Source: Sphaerisporangium album (GTDB lineage: Bacteria > Actinomycetota > Actinomycetes > Streptosporangiales > Streptosporangiaceae). From it: DNA of 64,000 bases. How positions within the stretch are numbered: position 1 is the stretch's first letter; each line of letters begins with the position of its first letter. The position numbers and the translations under genes are program-made. The notes beneath the pieces were generated by a model. It was given only the letters and a program-made list of their open reading frames with translations, ran no database searches and had not been told where the DNA came from. Location: contig NZ_QOIL01000007.1 in assembly GCF_003323745.1 (NCBI RefSeq), forward strand, positions 62,001 to 126,000, given 5' to 3'. Shown piece after piece: positions 16,174-28,825 of the stretch.

Positions 16174-17460
16174 TCACACCGACGCCTGCGGGACGCCCGG
16201 GGTAGCCGTCACGGCGTCGCGGCACGCCTCAAGGAAGGACTCCTCCCGAGGCAGGACAACGGCGGCCGACCGTACCCGATGGTGCGCCGGGTCGACTCCG
16301 GGCGGGGTCGCCCCCTGATCCCGGAGCGCGATCGCCGCCTTGCGCAGCTTCTGCCGCGCCTTGATGATCCCGCTGTCGGCCGCGACCAGTCGCTCCTTGG
16401 TACGGTCGACGACCGGGCCCATGCTCTCCTGCAGCGAGGCGTCCTGGATCGCGATGCCCTTGATCCCGGAGTAGTGCTCGCCGCGCCGCTGCGCCTCGCG
16501 GTCCATCAGGTAGTCGTTGTCCTTGTTGCGCGCCGGCCGGTACGTGCCCGGAATGTTCTCGCTGTGCACGCCGAAGCCGTCCATCATGGCCTGCCGTTCC
16601 GCCTCGGTCAGCGGGCGGATCGGGTGGTAGTCGAACGTATAGACCCAGCAGTTCTGGTCGTCGATCGGCACCCAGAAGTGCCCGTGCACCGGATGGTCAC
16701 CACGCGGCGGGACCATCGTGAAGCTCGGCATGATCCACGGCGTGATGCGCCAGTAGTACGTGCCGTCCTCTGCGTTGCGCCGAGCCCCGACGAACAGACC
16801 GCCGTCGGCCTCCGCGACCTCGAAGAACGGCTTGCGGTCGTTCAGGTTGTACTGGTTCCCCCGGGCGCCCTTGAACAGCGGGTCGGTCTTCAACGCGCCA
16901 GAGTGCAGCCAGGAGACGTGGCTCGAATCGATGCCGCCCTCCAGTGCCTGCAGCCAGTTGCACTCCTGCCACCGCTTGGAGGTGAAGGTCTGCTCCGCCG
17001 GCACCTGGGCGAACTCGAACTCGGGAAGGCCCGGCCGCTTCGCCGGGTCCCCCATGTACGTCCACAGGATGTCCCCGACCTTGACCAGCGGGTACGCGGT
17101 GAGCTTGACGTTGCTGCAGAAGTTGCTGTTCTCCGGCTCGGAGGGCACCTCCAGGCACTGGCCGGTCACGTCGTATTTCCAGCCGTGATAGCTACACCGC
17201 AGGCCGCCCTCTTCATTGCGGCCGAACCACAACGACGCTCCCCGATGGGCGCAGAACTCGTCGATCAACCCGTACCGGCCGTCACTGTCGCGAAAAGCGA
17301 TCAGGCGCTCGGAGAGGATCTTCACACGCACGGGCGGGCAGTCATCCTCCGGCAGTTCCTCCGCGAGCAGAGCAGGAATCCAGTACTGCCGGAACAGGGC
17401 GCCCATGGGCGAGCCCGGCCCGGTCTGCGTCAGTAGCTCGTTGAGCTCCTGTCTGAGCAT
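16174..17460 (-). CDS. Rieske non-haem iron oxygenase, phthalate 4,5-dioxygenase-like alpha subunit
   Basis: 428 residues. The Rieske cluster is bound by C70/H72 (CAHRG) and C89/H92 (CSYHGW); mononuclear iron ligands are D178, H181 and H186 in the DSSHVSWLH segment. TGPGSPMG..FRQYWIPALLAEELPE at the N-terminus and KRWQECNWLQALEGGIDSSHV are typical of the phthalate 4,5-dioxygenase oxygenase group, which lacks a beta subunit. Such enzymes cis-dihydroxylate, hydroxylate or demethylate aromatic acids. The expected FMN/2Fe-2S reductase is absent; the ferredoxin and reductase at 8.0-9.6 kb are the likely electron donors. First gene of a leftward four-gene operon. Confidence 0.9.
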   Translation of the reverse strand: MLRQELNELLTQTGPGSPMGALFRQYWIPALLAEELPEDDCPPVRVKILSERLIAFRDSDGRYGLIDEFCAHRGASLWFGRNEEGGLRCSYHGWKYDVTGQCLEVPSEPENSNFCSNVKLTAYPLVKVGDILWTYMGDPAKRPGLPEFEFAQVPAEQTFTSKRWQECNWLQALEGGIDSSHVSWLHSGALKTDPLFKGARGNQYNLNDRKPFFEVAEADGGLFVGARRNAEDGTYYWRITPWIMPSFTMVPPRGDHPVHGHFWVPIDDQNCWVYTFDYHPIRPLTEAERQAMMDGFGVHSENIPGTYRPARNKDNDYLMDREAQRRGEHYSGIKGIAIQDASLQESMGPVVDRTKERLVAADSGIIKARQKLRKAAIALRDQGATPPGVDPAHHRVRSAAVVLPREESFLEACRDAVTATPGVPQASV

Positions 17461-17706
17461 CCGCTGTCCTTCCGCTGGTGCCGTCCGTCACCACCTTAGG
17501 GGCTAATCATCATACCATTCGACAGTTTACGCAAGACGGCACCAACACAGGTGAGACGCACCCGGCGGCGAACGACGCCCGGTACGGACGGGGTCCTGAT
17601 CGACGTGACGCCGAGCAACACGCTACGGTTCATCGGCGCCGGCGCGAACGTGGGCCTGCCCTCCCGGCCGCTTGGCGGCGCAGGAGAGTGTGTGCCCCGC
17701 CACCGC
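17461..17706 (-). promoter_or_regulatory. Promoter region of the Rieske operon with degenerate operator copy 5
   Basis: 246 bases upstream of the oxygenase. At 17506-17518 the minus strand reads ATGGTATGATGAT: one good ATGGTA half-site of the island motif and a poor second half. TATGAT within it could be the -10 box. The remainder, toward 17706, shows no recognisable gene. Confidence 0.4.
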
Positions 17707-19485
17707 TCACGGCTTCAGCTTGAGCCTCTTCCTCGACGCACCCGGGAACACGACGACCAGGTGCTGCTCCTCTCCCGCGTCGTCGACCCGCACGTAGACA
17801 CGGAGCCGGTAGCGGCCCTTCCCCGCGATCGCCAGGTTCGGCATCGGGGCACCCGCGCCCACCTCTCCGCCCTCGCCCATCTCCGGCACGGTGAGCCGGC
17901 CGCTGCGGCTGACGATCGACACCTCGTTGACCTGATCCCACCCGGCTGTCCGCTGTGGCGGCGAGGTGCGGAAGGCCTTCACTGTAAGGCACAGATCAAC
18001 GACGTCTTCGACATGCCCGATGAGCACCGCGCCGCCGGCCACCCCGATGCGGGCGCTGTCGTCGTAGACCTTGTCCATCGCCTGCTCCGCCTCGGCCCCT
18101 TCGTCTCTGGGGTCGTGGACCAGATAGCCGGGATCGCCGTCGACGAACAGGAAGTATTTGGCCGTGGCCTGGACGGCACCCTTCGTCCGGGGCCACGGGT
18201 CGCGGCACTTCGCGTTCTGCTCGGCGATGTAGGCGGCGTTCGCCGCCTTCGTCTCCGCAGTCGACCGCAGCAGCTCGGGATGGGTCGCGCCGACGATCTC
18301 CGGGCAGACGTGGACGAGGTCCCACGGGTCCGCGCCCCAGGCGGGCCGCGCGCTCCCGGCTCGCGTCAGAATCGCCTCCTGCTCGTCGCGGTCCTTCGTA
18401 CGGCACAGCGCCCGCCCATACGCGAGGATCTCTTGGTCCGACAGGCTGTCCGGGAACATGGGCGGGACCCCGCCCTCTATGCTCCGCGCCCGGCACAGGA
18501 ACGCGGCGTCGCGTTCCGCGGGTTTCAGGTCGCCGAAGCCGGGCCTGTCGTAGCAGTCCATCGACCAGCCGGTGTAGGTGAGGCGCGGGGTCTGCTCCGG
18601 GTGGATCAGTGCGATGATCGGCACCACGGCCACGGCGGCCACCGCGACACGGATCACGCGCCGGAGCGCGGGAGGAAGGTCCGCCGGGCGGCCCTCAGCG
18701 GGCAGTTCCCGGGCTGTCGCCGCGATCCACACGGTGCCGACGAGCCCCACCGCGTCCATCATGACCGGCGTCGCAAGATTGCCGCTGGAGATCCTTCCGA
18801 CGAAGAGAACGTTGAGCGGGATCACCAGCGCGTAGACGCCCACCGACAACCACCCGGCGACCTGCGTGCCGCGGCTCCACCGGCCGTCGCGCCGCTGCCC
18901 GACGACCGTGATGATGGTCGCCGCCACTCCGCCCAGTATCAGGCCCAGTTCGACGATGCCGCCCGATGCGAGCTCTGGGAGGTCGAGTTCGTCGAGCAGT
19001 TCGTTGGCCATCCCGGCCAGCTCGACCGCGAACATCGCTCCGGCCGCCGCGCGCAGCATGCGGGACCGCCAGCGGATGACGAGCAGGTAGAGGACGTCGA
19101 TCGCAGTCCAGAGCGCGAGCTGGAATGCCGCATCGACCGCGTCGGGGAGCAGCGCGATCGGGTACCACAGCACGAGGGCGTACGCCACCGCCAGATACAG
19201 CAGTCGGCGCAGCGCCTTCGCCCGGCGGTCCAGCGGTCCCGGCGCGGGGGCACGCAGGATCAGCCACAGGAGCGCGGCCTTCACCAGGGCGGCCACGAGC
19301 AGCGCCACAGTCGTCGGGGTGTCCAACCCGCCGCCGGGCGCGTAGAACTCCGCATAGGCCGGCGGCGACCATTCGACGGCCACCCAGAGCCAGGCGTCGC
19401 CGAGCACCAGGCCCGCGACCGCCGCCGCAAGAACCAGACCTACTAATCCGATCCTAATAATCCGCCAAACACTATCCGCAAGCAC
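17707..19485 (-). CDS. Polytopic membrane protein with large C-terminal domain, unknown function
   Basis: 592 residues from a GTG. The N-terminal half has about seven hydrophobic segments: one starting near residue 10, others around 60-75, 90-110, 120-140, 180-200, 205-225, and a last one near 275-295 ending VVPIIALIHPEQ. After it comes a roughly 290-residue, presumably extracytoplasmic region with several Cys (MDCYDRPGF, FLCRAR, ALCRTK, HVCPEI, AKCRDPW, DLCLTV) that could form disulfides, ending in a beta-rich part. No family is recognised. It is separated from the catabolic island by the Rieske promoter region and transcribed in the same direction; no functional link is evident. Confidence 0.75.
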   Translation of the reverse strand: MLADSVWRIIRIGLVGLVLAAAVAGLVLGDAWLWVAVEWSPPAYAEFYAPGGGLDTPTTVALLVAALVKAALLWLILRAPAPGPLDRRAKALRRLLYLAVAYALVLWYPIALLPDAVDAAFQLALWTAIDVLYLLVIRWRSRMLRAAAGAMFAVELAGMANELLDELDLPELASGGIVELGLILGGVAATIITVVGQRRDGRWSRGTQVAGWLSVGVYALVIPLNVLFVGRISSGNLATPVMMDAVGLVGTVWIAATARELPAEGRPADLPPALRRVIRVAVAAVAVVPIIALIHPEQTPRLTYTGWSMDCYDRPGFGDLKPAERDAAFLCRARSIEGGVPPMFPDSLSDQEILAYGRALCRTKDRDEQEAILTRAGSARPAWGADPWDLVHVCPEIVGATHPELLRSTAETKAANAAYIAEQNAKCRDPWPRTKGAVQATAKYFLFVDGDPGYLVHDPRDEGAEAEQAMDKVYDDSARIGVAGGAVLIGHVEDVVDLCLTVKAFRTSPPQRTAGWDQVNEVSIVSRSGRLTVPEMGEGGEVGAGAPMPNLAIAGKGRYRLRVYVRVDDAGEEQHLVVVFPGASRKRLKLKP

Positions 19486-19717
19486 GGGACGCGATCTTAG
19501 TGCGGCATCGCCGTACAGGCGCCTCCCACCTGGACGCGGACCGGGGCCACGCCTTCGGCACCCTCCCCCCCGGCCTGAACCTCGCCGCGATCATCGACAG
19601 AGCCACCGCCAAGATCGACTGACAAAGATCAGAAGCGAGTCCGACGAGGCGTCACGAGCCTCCGACAGGCTCGGCCGGTCCACCAGGCGAAGATCATCCG
19701 CTGGCAGAAGCGCCGGT

Positions 19718-20740
19718 CTAGCGCGCCGGTGACGTACTCGCCCGGAGAACGAACCGAGGAGGCACGACATGGCTCTCGCGCACGTACGGCTCTCCCGCCT
19801 CGATCTGCCGCACCAGCACGTCGATACTGCGCCTGCCCACGGCCCCGAAGTCCTGCCTGATCGTCGTCAAAGGAGGCGAGAAGAACTCCGACTCCGGGAT
19901 ATCGTCGAACCCAACGATGCTGATCTGCCCCGGAACCCTCACCCCCTCCTCCATGAAAGCCCGCAACACACCCAGCGCCATCTGATCGTTCGCGACGAAC
20001 ACCGCCGTCACCTCACCCGTCATCGCGGTCAGCCGCTGCCCGGCCCGATAACCCGAACGCGGACTCCAATCACCGGCCAACGGCTCAGGAACCGCACGAC
20101 CCGCGGCCGCCAAAGTCTCACGCCAGCCCCGCACACGCCCCTCGGCCTCCAGCCAATCGGCCGGCCCACCCACATGCCACACCGTCTCATGCCCCAACTC
20201 CAGCAGATGACGGGTCGCCAGCACCGCACCCTCCACCTGATCCACACTCACCACCGACACCCCGCCCGCCTGACCCCCCTCCACCGCCACCGCCGGCATA
20301 CCCCTCGGCACATCCGCCAGCGCCTGCGCCGCCGAACGCTGCGGAGCCACCACCACGATCCCATCCACACCCTGCTCGGTCAGATAACCGATCGCCTCAC
20401 GCACCCCCGCCCTGTCGATCGTCCGCAGGCTCACGATGCTGATGAAATAACCCGCCTCCCTCGCCGCCCGCTCGATACCGTAAACCGTGCTCGCCGGACC
20501 ATAGAGCGTCGTATCGAAACTCACCACGCCCAACGTACGAGAATGCCTCGTCACCAGAGCACGCGCGACGAGATTACGCCGATACCCCAACTGGTCGATC
20601 GCACTCAGCACCCGCGTACGCGTCTCCGCACTCACACTCGGATGATCATTGAGCACCCGCGAGACCGTCTGATGCGACACACCCGCCACCTTGGCCACAT
20701 CCGCCATCACCGGCGCGCGACGCCTCGCCTGAGGTCCCAC
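19718..20740 (-). CDS. LacI-family transcriptional repressor, copy 1
   Basis: 340 residues. An N-terminal helix-turn-helix (MADVAKVAGVSHQTVSRVLN, about 12-31) is followed by a hinge and a periplasmic-binding-like effector domain ending EFFSPPLTTIRQDF. Start: GTG 20740 (or the adjacent TTG 20743) after GGAGAGG. The protein is nearly identical to copy 2 (37360-38382), differing by Q/E at residue 4 and in the last few residues, which lie outside the repeat. It prefers G- or T-ending codons (GCG, GTG, GAT), unlike the C-ending style of its neighbours, which suggests acquisition. It follows the mmsB-like permease by 96 bases and probably senses arabinose or a related sugar. Confidence 0.9.
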   Translation of the reverse strand: MGPQARRRAPVMADVAKVAGVSHQTVSRVLNDHPSVSAETRTRVLSAIDQLGYRRNLVARALVTRHSRTLGVVSFDTTLYGPASTVYGIERAAREAGYFISIVSLRTIDRAGVREAIGYLTEQGVDGIVVVAPQRSAAQALADVPRGMPAVAVEGGQAGGVSVVSVDQVEGAVLATRHLLELGHETVWHVGGPADWLEAEGRVRGWRETLAAAGRAVPEPLAGDWSPRSGYRAGQRLTAMTGEVTAVFVANDQMALGVLRAFMEEGVRVPGQISIVGFDDIPESEFFSPPLTTIRQDFGAVGRRSIDVLVRQIEAGEPYVRESHVVPPRFVLRASTSPAR

Positions 20741-20790
20741 CAACCGCCCCTCTCCTACCGCCTTCTCACACGGCCCAGTAGAACTGTGAG
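19741..20790 (-). repeat. 1,050-bp direct repeat, copy 1 (contains lacI copy 1)
   Basis: Matches 37383-38432 in the same orientation at a constant offset of 17,642. Two substitutions were seen (20731 G versus 38373 C; 20762 C versus 38404 T). The repeat covers nearly the whole lacI gene and its leader up to the operator. Beyond 20790 the copies diverge but still share a GCGTCAAGCAC word with small indels. Confidence 0.95.
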
Positions 20791-20797
20791 TTAACCA
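20785..20797. promoter_or_regulatory. Damaged LacI-type operator upstream of lacI copy 1
   Basis: TGTGAGTTAACCA corresponds to TGTGAGCGTTAACA before lacI copy 2 but lacks the central CG, so the two half-sites are two bases too close. This probably weakens autoregulation of copy 1. Confidence 0.45.
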
Positions 20798-20836
20798 TGG
20801 TGCGTCAAGCACCCGCACGTCACGGTCCCGTCACCG

Positions 20837-22039
20837 TCACCTGGACTTGTTCTTGTTGTAGACGTCGAACGCGACGGCGAGCATGAGCACTCCGCCCTTG
20901 ATCGCCTGCTGCCAGTCCACGCCAAGGCCCAGCAGCGACATGCCGTTGTTCATCACGCCCATCACCAGGCCGCCGACGATGGCGCCGACGACCGTACCCA
21001 CGCCGCCGGACGCCGAGGCGCCCCCGATGAAGGCCGCGGCGATGGCGTCGAGTTCGAAGTTGGTACCCGCCTTGGGGGTGGCGGCGTTGAGCCGGGCCGC
21101 GAACATGAGCCCGGCGAGGGCGGCCAGCACGCCCATGTTCACGAAGACCCAGAACTTCGTCCTCTTGGTCGCGATGCCCGACAGCTGGGCGGCCCGCTCG
21201 TTCCCGCCGACCGCGTAGACGTGGCGGCCCATGACCGTGCTGGTCATGACGAATGAATACGCCACCGTCAGCACGATCACCACCAGGCCGACGATCGGCA
21301 ATCCCTGATAGACCGCCAGCACCCACGTGAAGGCGCCGATCACCACGACGATGGTCACGGCCTTCAGGACGAACCACCGCAGATCTGGCACGCTCAGCCC
21401 GTAGACACGGCGCCTGGCGCGCGAGCGCCAGTCGTTCCAGACCAGCACGCCGGCGGCGGCGATCCCGAGCAGGACCGTCGCCAGGTGCAGGTCGTCGCCG
21501 CCGAACTCGGGCACGAAGCCGGACCCGATCTGGCGGAACCCGGCCGGGAAGGGCGCCAGCGACTGGCCTTGGAGCACGACCATGCTGAGGCCCCGGAACA
21601 GCAGCATGCCGCCCAGCGTCACGATGAACGCCGGGATACGCATGTAGGCGACCCAGAAGCCCTGGAATGCGCCGATCAGGCCGCCGGCCGCGAGCGCCAG
21701 GACCACGACCACGGGCCATGGCAGCCCCCAGCTCACGATCCCCACGCCGGTGAGCGCGCCCACCAGGGCCGCGACCGAGCCCACCGACAGGTCGATCTCC
21801 CGGTTGATGATCACCAGCATCATGCCGATGGCCAGCACGAGCACGTAGCCGTTCTGCATGATGAGATTGGTGACGTTCAGCGGCTTGAGCAGGATGCCGT
21901 CGGTGAGCAGCTCGAACAGCACGACGATGACCACCAGGGCCCCGATCATGCCGTACTGGCGCAGGCCGCCCCGCGAAGGCCGCCCATCGGATCCCCGCGA
22001 CGACGCCGGGGCGGCCTGGAGACGGTCGAGCAGGGTCAT
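20837..22039 (-). CDS. mmsB: Sugar ABC transporter permease (MmsB/GguB-type)
   Basis: 400 residues. A polytopic inner-membrane permease of the ribose/xylose class; [18 protein letters not shown] and [12 protein letters not shown] are the class hallmarks, the latter being the cytoplasmic loop that contacts the ATPase. The ATG at 22039 overlaps the ATPase stop as ATGA; an open frame extends upstream but is only ATPase sequence out of frame. It forms the channel of the ChvE-MmsAB importer encoded by 20837-24678. Confidence 0.92.
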   Translation of the reverse strand: MTLLDRLQAAPASSRGSDGRPSRGGLRQYGMIGALVVIVVLFELLTDGILLKPLNVTNLIMQNGYVLVLAIGMMLVIINREIDLSVGSVAALVGALTGVGIVSWGLPWPVVVVLALAAGGLIGAFQGFWVAYMRIPAFIVTLGGMLLFRGLSMVVLQGQSLAPFPAGFRQIGSGFVPEFGGDDLHLATVLLGIAAAGVLVWNDWRSRARRRVYGLSVPDLRWFVLKAVTIVVVIGAFTWVLAVYQGLPIVGLVVIVLTVAYSFVMTSTVMGRHVYAVGGNERAAQLSGIATKRTKFWVFVNMGVLAALAGLMFAARLNAATPKAGTNFELDAIAAAFIGGASASGGVGTVVGAIVGGLVMGVMNNGMSLLGLGVDWQQAIKGGVLMLAVAFDVYNKNKSR

Positions 22040-23571
22040 GGGGTCACCGCCACAGTGTTCGTCATCAGCCTCATCACGGCCTCCTGTGTCGCGTCCCGGC
22101 GGGCGAGTTCGCCGGTGATCCGGCCCTGGCTCATCGCGTAGACGCGATCGCACATGCCCAGGAGCTCCGGTAGCTCGGAGGAGATGAGCAGCACGCCCTT
22201 CCCTTCCGCGGCCAGCCCCTGAATGATCGAATAGATCTCGTATTTGGCGCCCACGTCGATGCCCCGGGTCGGTTCGTCGAGGATGAGCACGTCGGGATCG
22301 GTGTAGATCCACTTGCTGAGCACGACCTTCTGCTGGTTGCCGCCGCTCAGGTCGCCGACCTTGGCGAACACGCTCGTCGCTTTGATCCGCAACCGCTCCA
22401 GGAAGCTCTCGGCGTCGGCCACCTCCTTGTGCAGGTCGATGACCGAACGCCGGGACACCCGGTGCGGGTTGGCCAGCGTCACGTTGCGCCGGATGTCCTC
22501 CTCCAGCAGCAGGCCCAGCTCCTTGCGGTCCTCGGTGACGTACGCCAGGCCCGCGTCGATCGCCTGGCCCACCGTGTGGACGTGCAGCTCGCGCCCCTCC
22601 TTCCGAAGGACGCCGCTGATCCGGGACCCGTACGACCGGCCGAACACGCTCATGGCGAGCTCGGTTCGTCCGGCGCCCATCAGCCCGGCGATGCCCACGA
22701 TCTCGCCGCGCCTCACCGTCAGGCTCGCGTCACGGACGACCTGACGGTCGGGCATGGTCGGGTGGAAGACGTTCCAGCCCTCGATCTCGAACAGGACCTC
22801 GCCGATCTCCGGCGTCCGGGGAGGATAGCGGTGGTCGAGGTCGCGCCCGACCATGCCCTTGATGACGCGGTCCTCGTCCACCCCCTCGGCCGTCCGCAGC
22901 GTCTCGATCGCACGGCCGTCCCGCAGGATCGTGATCGCGTCGGCCACGGCCATCACCTCGCCGAGCTTGTGGGAGATGAGGATCGAGGTGATGCCGTGCT
23001 CGCGCAGGTCTCGCAGAAGCTGGAGCAGGTTCTGGCTGTCCGCCTCGTTCAGCGCGGCGGTCGGCTCGTCCAGGATGAGCAGCTTCACGTCCTTGGCCAG
23101 CGCCTTGGCTATCTCGACGAGCTGCTGTTTGCCCACGCCGATCGAGCCGACGGTCGTGTCGGGATCCTCGCGCAGCCCGACCTTGTCCAGCAGCCGGACC
23201 GTCTCGACCGAGGTCACGTGCCAGTCGACCACGCCGCGCCTGGCCCGCTCGTTGCCGAGGAAGACGTTCTCCGCGATGGACATGCCGGCAATGAGGGCCA
23301 GCTCCTGGTGGATGATGACGATGCCCGCGGCCTCGCTCTGCCGCAGTCCCTTGAACGCACAGGGTTCGCCGTCGAGAAGAATCTCGCCTTCGTAGGTGCC
23401 GTGCGGGTAGACCCCGCTCAGCACCTTCATCAACGTCGACTTACCAGCGCCGTTCTCCCCCACGAGAGCGTGGACGGTACCGCGCTCGACGCTCAGGTTC
23501 ACGTCGTCGAGCGCGCGGACACCGGGAAACTCCTTGGTTATCCCCCGCATCCGGAGGATGTGATCGGCCAT
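22036..23571 (-). CDS. mmsA: Sugar ABC transporter ATP-binding protein with two ATPase domains (MmsA/GguA-type)
   Basis: 511 residues. Domain 1 has Walker [10 protein letters not shown], and Walker [14 protein letters not shown]; domain 2 has a degenerate Walker A (GLMGAGRTE), signature LSGGNQQK and Walker [13 protein letters not shown]. This tandem arrangement with one weak site is typical of carbohydrate CUT2 transporters. It lies between the binding-protein gene (21 bases away) and the permease gene (ATGA overlap). It energises import of a monosaccharide, probably arabinose, xylose or galactose by homology and context. Confidence 0.93.
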   Translation of the reverse strand: MADHILRMRGITKEFPGVRALDDVNLSVERGTVHALVGENGAGKSTLMKVLSGVYPHGTYEGEILLDGEPCAFKGLRQSEAAGIVIIHQELALIAGMSIAENVFLGNERARRGVVDWHVTSVETVRLLDKVGLREDPDTTVGSIGVGKQQLVEIAKALAKDVKLLILDEPTAALNEADSQNLLQLLRDLREHGITSILISHKLGEVMAVADAITILRDGRAIETLRTAEGVDEDRVIKGMVGRDLDHRYPPRTPEIGEVLFEIEGWNVFHPTMPDRQVVRDASLTVRRGEIVGIAGLMGAGRTELAMSVFGRSYGSRISGVLRKEGRELHVHTVGQAIDAGLAYVTEDRKELGLLLEEDIRRNVTLANPHRVSRRSVIDLHKEVADAESFLERLRIKATSVFAKVGDLSGGNQQKVVLSKWIYTDPDVLILDEPTRGIDVGAKYEIYSIIQGLAAEGKGVLLISSELPELLGMCDRVYAMSQGRITGELARRDATQEAVMRLMTNTVAVTP

Positions 23572-23592
23572 CTGCCGCCTCTTCCACCGACC

Positions 23593-24678
23593 TCAGCCGT
23601 TGAGCTCGGTCTCGGTGTAGTAACCGCCGTCCACCAGCACCTGCTTGTAGTTGTCCTTGTCGACCGACACGGGATCGCACAGATAGGACGGCACGGACTT
23701 GACGCCGTTGTTGTAGTCGCGGGTGTTGTTGACCTCGGGCTTCTTGCCCTGGATCACGGCGTCGGTCATCTTCGTCGCGACCGTGGCGAGCAGGCGGAGG
23801 TCCTTGTAGACGGTCTGGGTCTGCTCACCCGCGATGATCGACTTGACCGAGGCCAGCTCGGCGTCCTGGCCGCTGATGATCGGTAGCGGCTTGCCGGCCG
23901 AGCCGTACCCGACGCTCTTGAGCGCGGAGATGACGCCGATGCTGATCGCGTCGTACGGCGAGAGAACGGCATCCACCTTTTCGGAGGTGTAGCTGCCGCT
24001 GAGCAGGTTGTCCATGCGCGACTGCGCCGTGGCACCGTCCCACCGCAGGGTGGCCACCTGCTCCATCTTGGTCTGCCCGCTGCGCACGACCAGCTTGCCG
24101 GAGTCGAGGTACGGCTTGAGCACGGACATGGCGCCGTTGAAGAAGTAGACGGTGTTGTTGTCGTCCGGCGAACCGGCGAACAGCTCGATGTTGAACGGCC
24201 CCTTGCCGTTCTTCAGCCCGAGCTTGTCCACGATGTAGCCGGCCTGCAGCACGCCCACCTGGAAGTTGTCGAACGTGGCGTAGTAATCGACGTTGGGGCT
24301 CTTCATCAGCAGGCGGTCGTACGCGATCACCGGGATCTTCTGGTCGGCCGCCTGCTGCAGCACGTCGGTGAGCGCCGAGCCGTCCACCGCCGCGACGACG
24401 AGCGCTTTGACCCCCTTGGTGATCATGTTCTCGACCTGGGAGACCTGCGTCTCCACCACATCCTCGGCGTACTGCAGGTCGGTGTCGTACCCCAATGCCC
24501 TGAACTGCTTCACCATGTTGTCGCCGTCCTTGACCCACCGCTCGGACGACTTCGTCGGCATCGCGATGCCCACGGTTCCCTTGCCCTCGCCACCCGCCGG
24601 CGACTCGCCGCCGCTGCCGCAACCTGCGGCCAGCACCAGGCAGGACGCCACCACCAGGGCGCCCATCCATCCGCGCAT
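23593..24678 (-). CDS. chvE: Sugar ABC transporter substrate-binding lipoprotein (ChvE-type)
   Basis: 361 residues from ATG 24678, which follows GAGGAG at eight bases; an ATG 33 bases upstream is less likely. The signal peptide ends in a lipobox LVLAAGC, so the protein is a membrane-anchored lipoprotein outside the cell. The mature part ([57 protein letters not shown]) is the ChvE/multiple-monosaccharide-binding type. Two LacI-type operators upstream tie this operon to the arabinose regulon. Confidence 0.92.
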   Translation of the reverse strand: MRGWMGALVVASCLVLAAGCGSGGESPAGGEGKGTVGIAMPTKSSERWVKDGDNMVKQFRALGYDTDLQYAEDVVETQVSQVENMITKGVKALVVAAVDGSALTDVLQQAADQKIPVIAYDRLLMKSPNVDYYATFDNFQVGVLQAGYIVDKLGLKNGKGPFNIELFAGSPDDNNTVYFFNGAMSVLKPYLDSGKLVVRSGQTKMEQVATLRWDGATAQSRMDNLLSGSYTSEKVDAVLSPYDAISIGVISALKSVGYGSAGKPLPIISGQDAELASVKSIIAGEQTQTVYKDLRLLATVATKMTDAVIQGKKPEVNNTRDYNNGVKSVPSYLCDPVSVDKDNYKQVLVDGGYYTETELNG

Positions 24679-24848
24679 GACAGAATCTCCTCTGAAATGG
24701 TTTCGTTTCACGCGTCCCGCCGGGGCCTAGACCGGCGGGACGCGGCTTTCCCCGCGCGTAAGGTCAAGGGGTCATGCCTCTGCTCCCCTCACGCCTAGTG
24801 GGGCTCGACCATCCCTGCCCACCACTTGTTACGGCCAAGTTGCCTGAA

Positions 24849-24862
24849 TGTTCGCGTTAACA
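24849..24862. promoter_or_regulatory. LacI-type operator
   Basis: TGTTCGCGTTAACA, one mismatch from the window consensus TGTTAGCGTTAACA. Paired with the site at 24928-24941, 79 bases apart centre to centre. Confidence 0.65.
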
Positions 24863-24927
24863 ATCAGGAGTGTCAAGGGGTGGGCCGTCCCCCTGCCGCT
24901 GGCCTGCACACTTTCCCGCACGTGGGG

Positions 24928-24941
24928 GGTTAGCGTTAACA
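24928..24941. promoter_or_regulatory. LacI-type operator
   Basis: GGTTAGCGTTAACA, one mismatch from the window consensus. It lies upstream of the chvE-type operon. Confidence 0.65.
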
Positions 24942-24988
24942 ACACATGATCCGTTGATCGGCAGCTCCGTTCTCGTGTTCCCTCGAGG

Positions 24989-25042
24989 CGCGGTGAGCCC
25001 TGGATCCTGCGGAGATTTCCGCCGAGTCCCGGGCTCACCGCG
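24989..25042. other. 12-bp inverted repeat with 30-base spacer
   Basis: Arms CGCGGTGAGCCC (24989-25000) and GGGCTCACCGCG (25031-25042) are perfectly complementary. It sits between the esterase terminator and the operators. It could be a second terminator, or a protein-binding inverted repeat. Confidence 0.6.
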
Positions 25043-25055
25043 CGGCTGTCGTGCG

Positions 25056-25085
25056 TTCCACCGGGGCGGTGGCGCCCCGGTGGAA
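25056..25085 (-). terminator. Hairpin terminator after the secreted esterase
   Basis: Arms TTCCACCGGGGC and GCCCCGGTGGAA form a perfect 12-bp stem with a six-base loop, starting 7 bases after the esterase stop. No U-tract, as is common in actinomycetes. Confidence 0.7.
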
Positions 25086-25092
25086 CCCCGCT

Positions 25093-28676
<3,584 letters not shown>

Positions 28677-28760
28677 CCCCAGAGGTCCACGTCAGTCCAT
28701 GTGCCGCTGTGCGGAAGATGGACGCCGACGCGAGAGCCCGGGATCTTTGAACCGCCTTCT

Positions 28761-28791
28761 CGTCCAGCGGCCTGCCCAAGCCCGCTGGACG
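28761..28791. terminator. Bidirectional hairpin terminator between GH54 gene and araA
   Basis: Arms CGTCCAGCGG and CCGCTGGACG form a perfect 10-bp stem with an 11-base loop between two convergent genes. Confidence 0.75.
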
Positions 28792-28825
28792 GATCGGAGG
28801 TCGGCGGGATTAGAGCGTTCCGGGG

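Larger units (their letters stand above)
24679..25092. promoter_or_regulatory. Intergenic control region upstream of the chvE-mmsAB operon
   Basis: 414 bases. From right to left it holds the terminator-like hairpin of the esterase gene (25056-25085), a long-loop inverted repeat (24989-25042), two LacI-type operators (24928-24941 and 24849-24862), and about 170 bases of leader before the chvE start. No gene was recognised in it. Confidence 0.7.

Noticed and set aside
19512-19622. Short plus-strand frame ending GLNLAAIIDRATAKID before lacI copy 1
   Set aside because: Could be the tail of a decayed gene, but no family was recognised and no upstream part is present, so it is not annotated.
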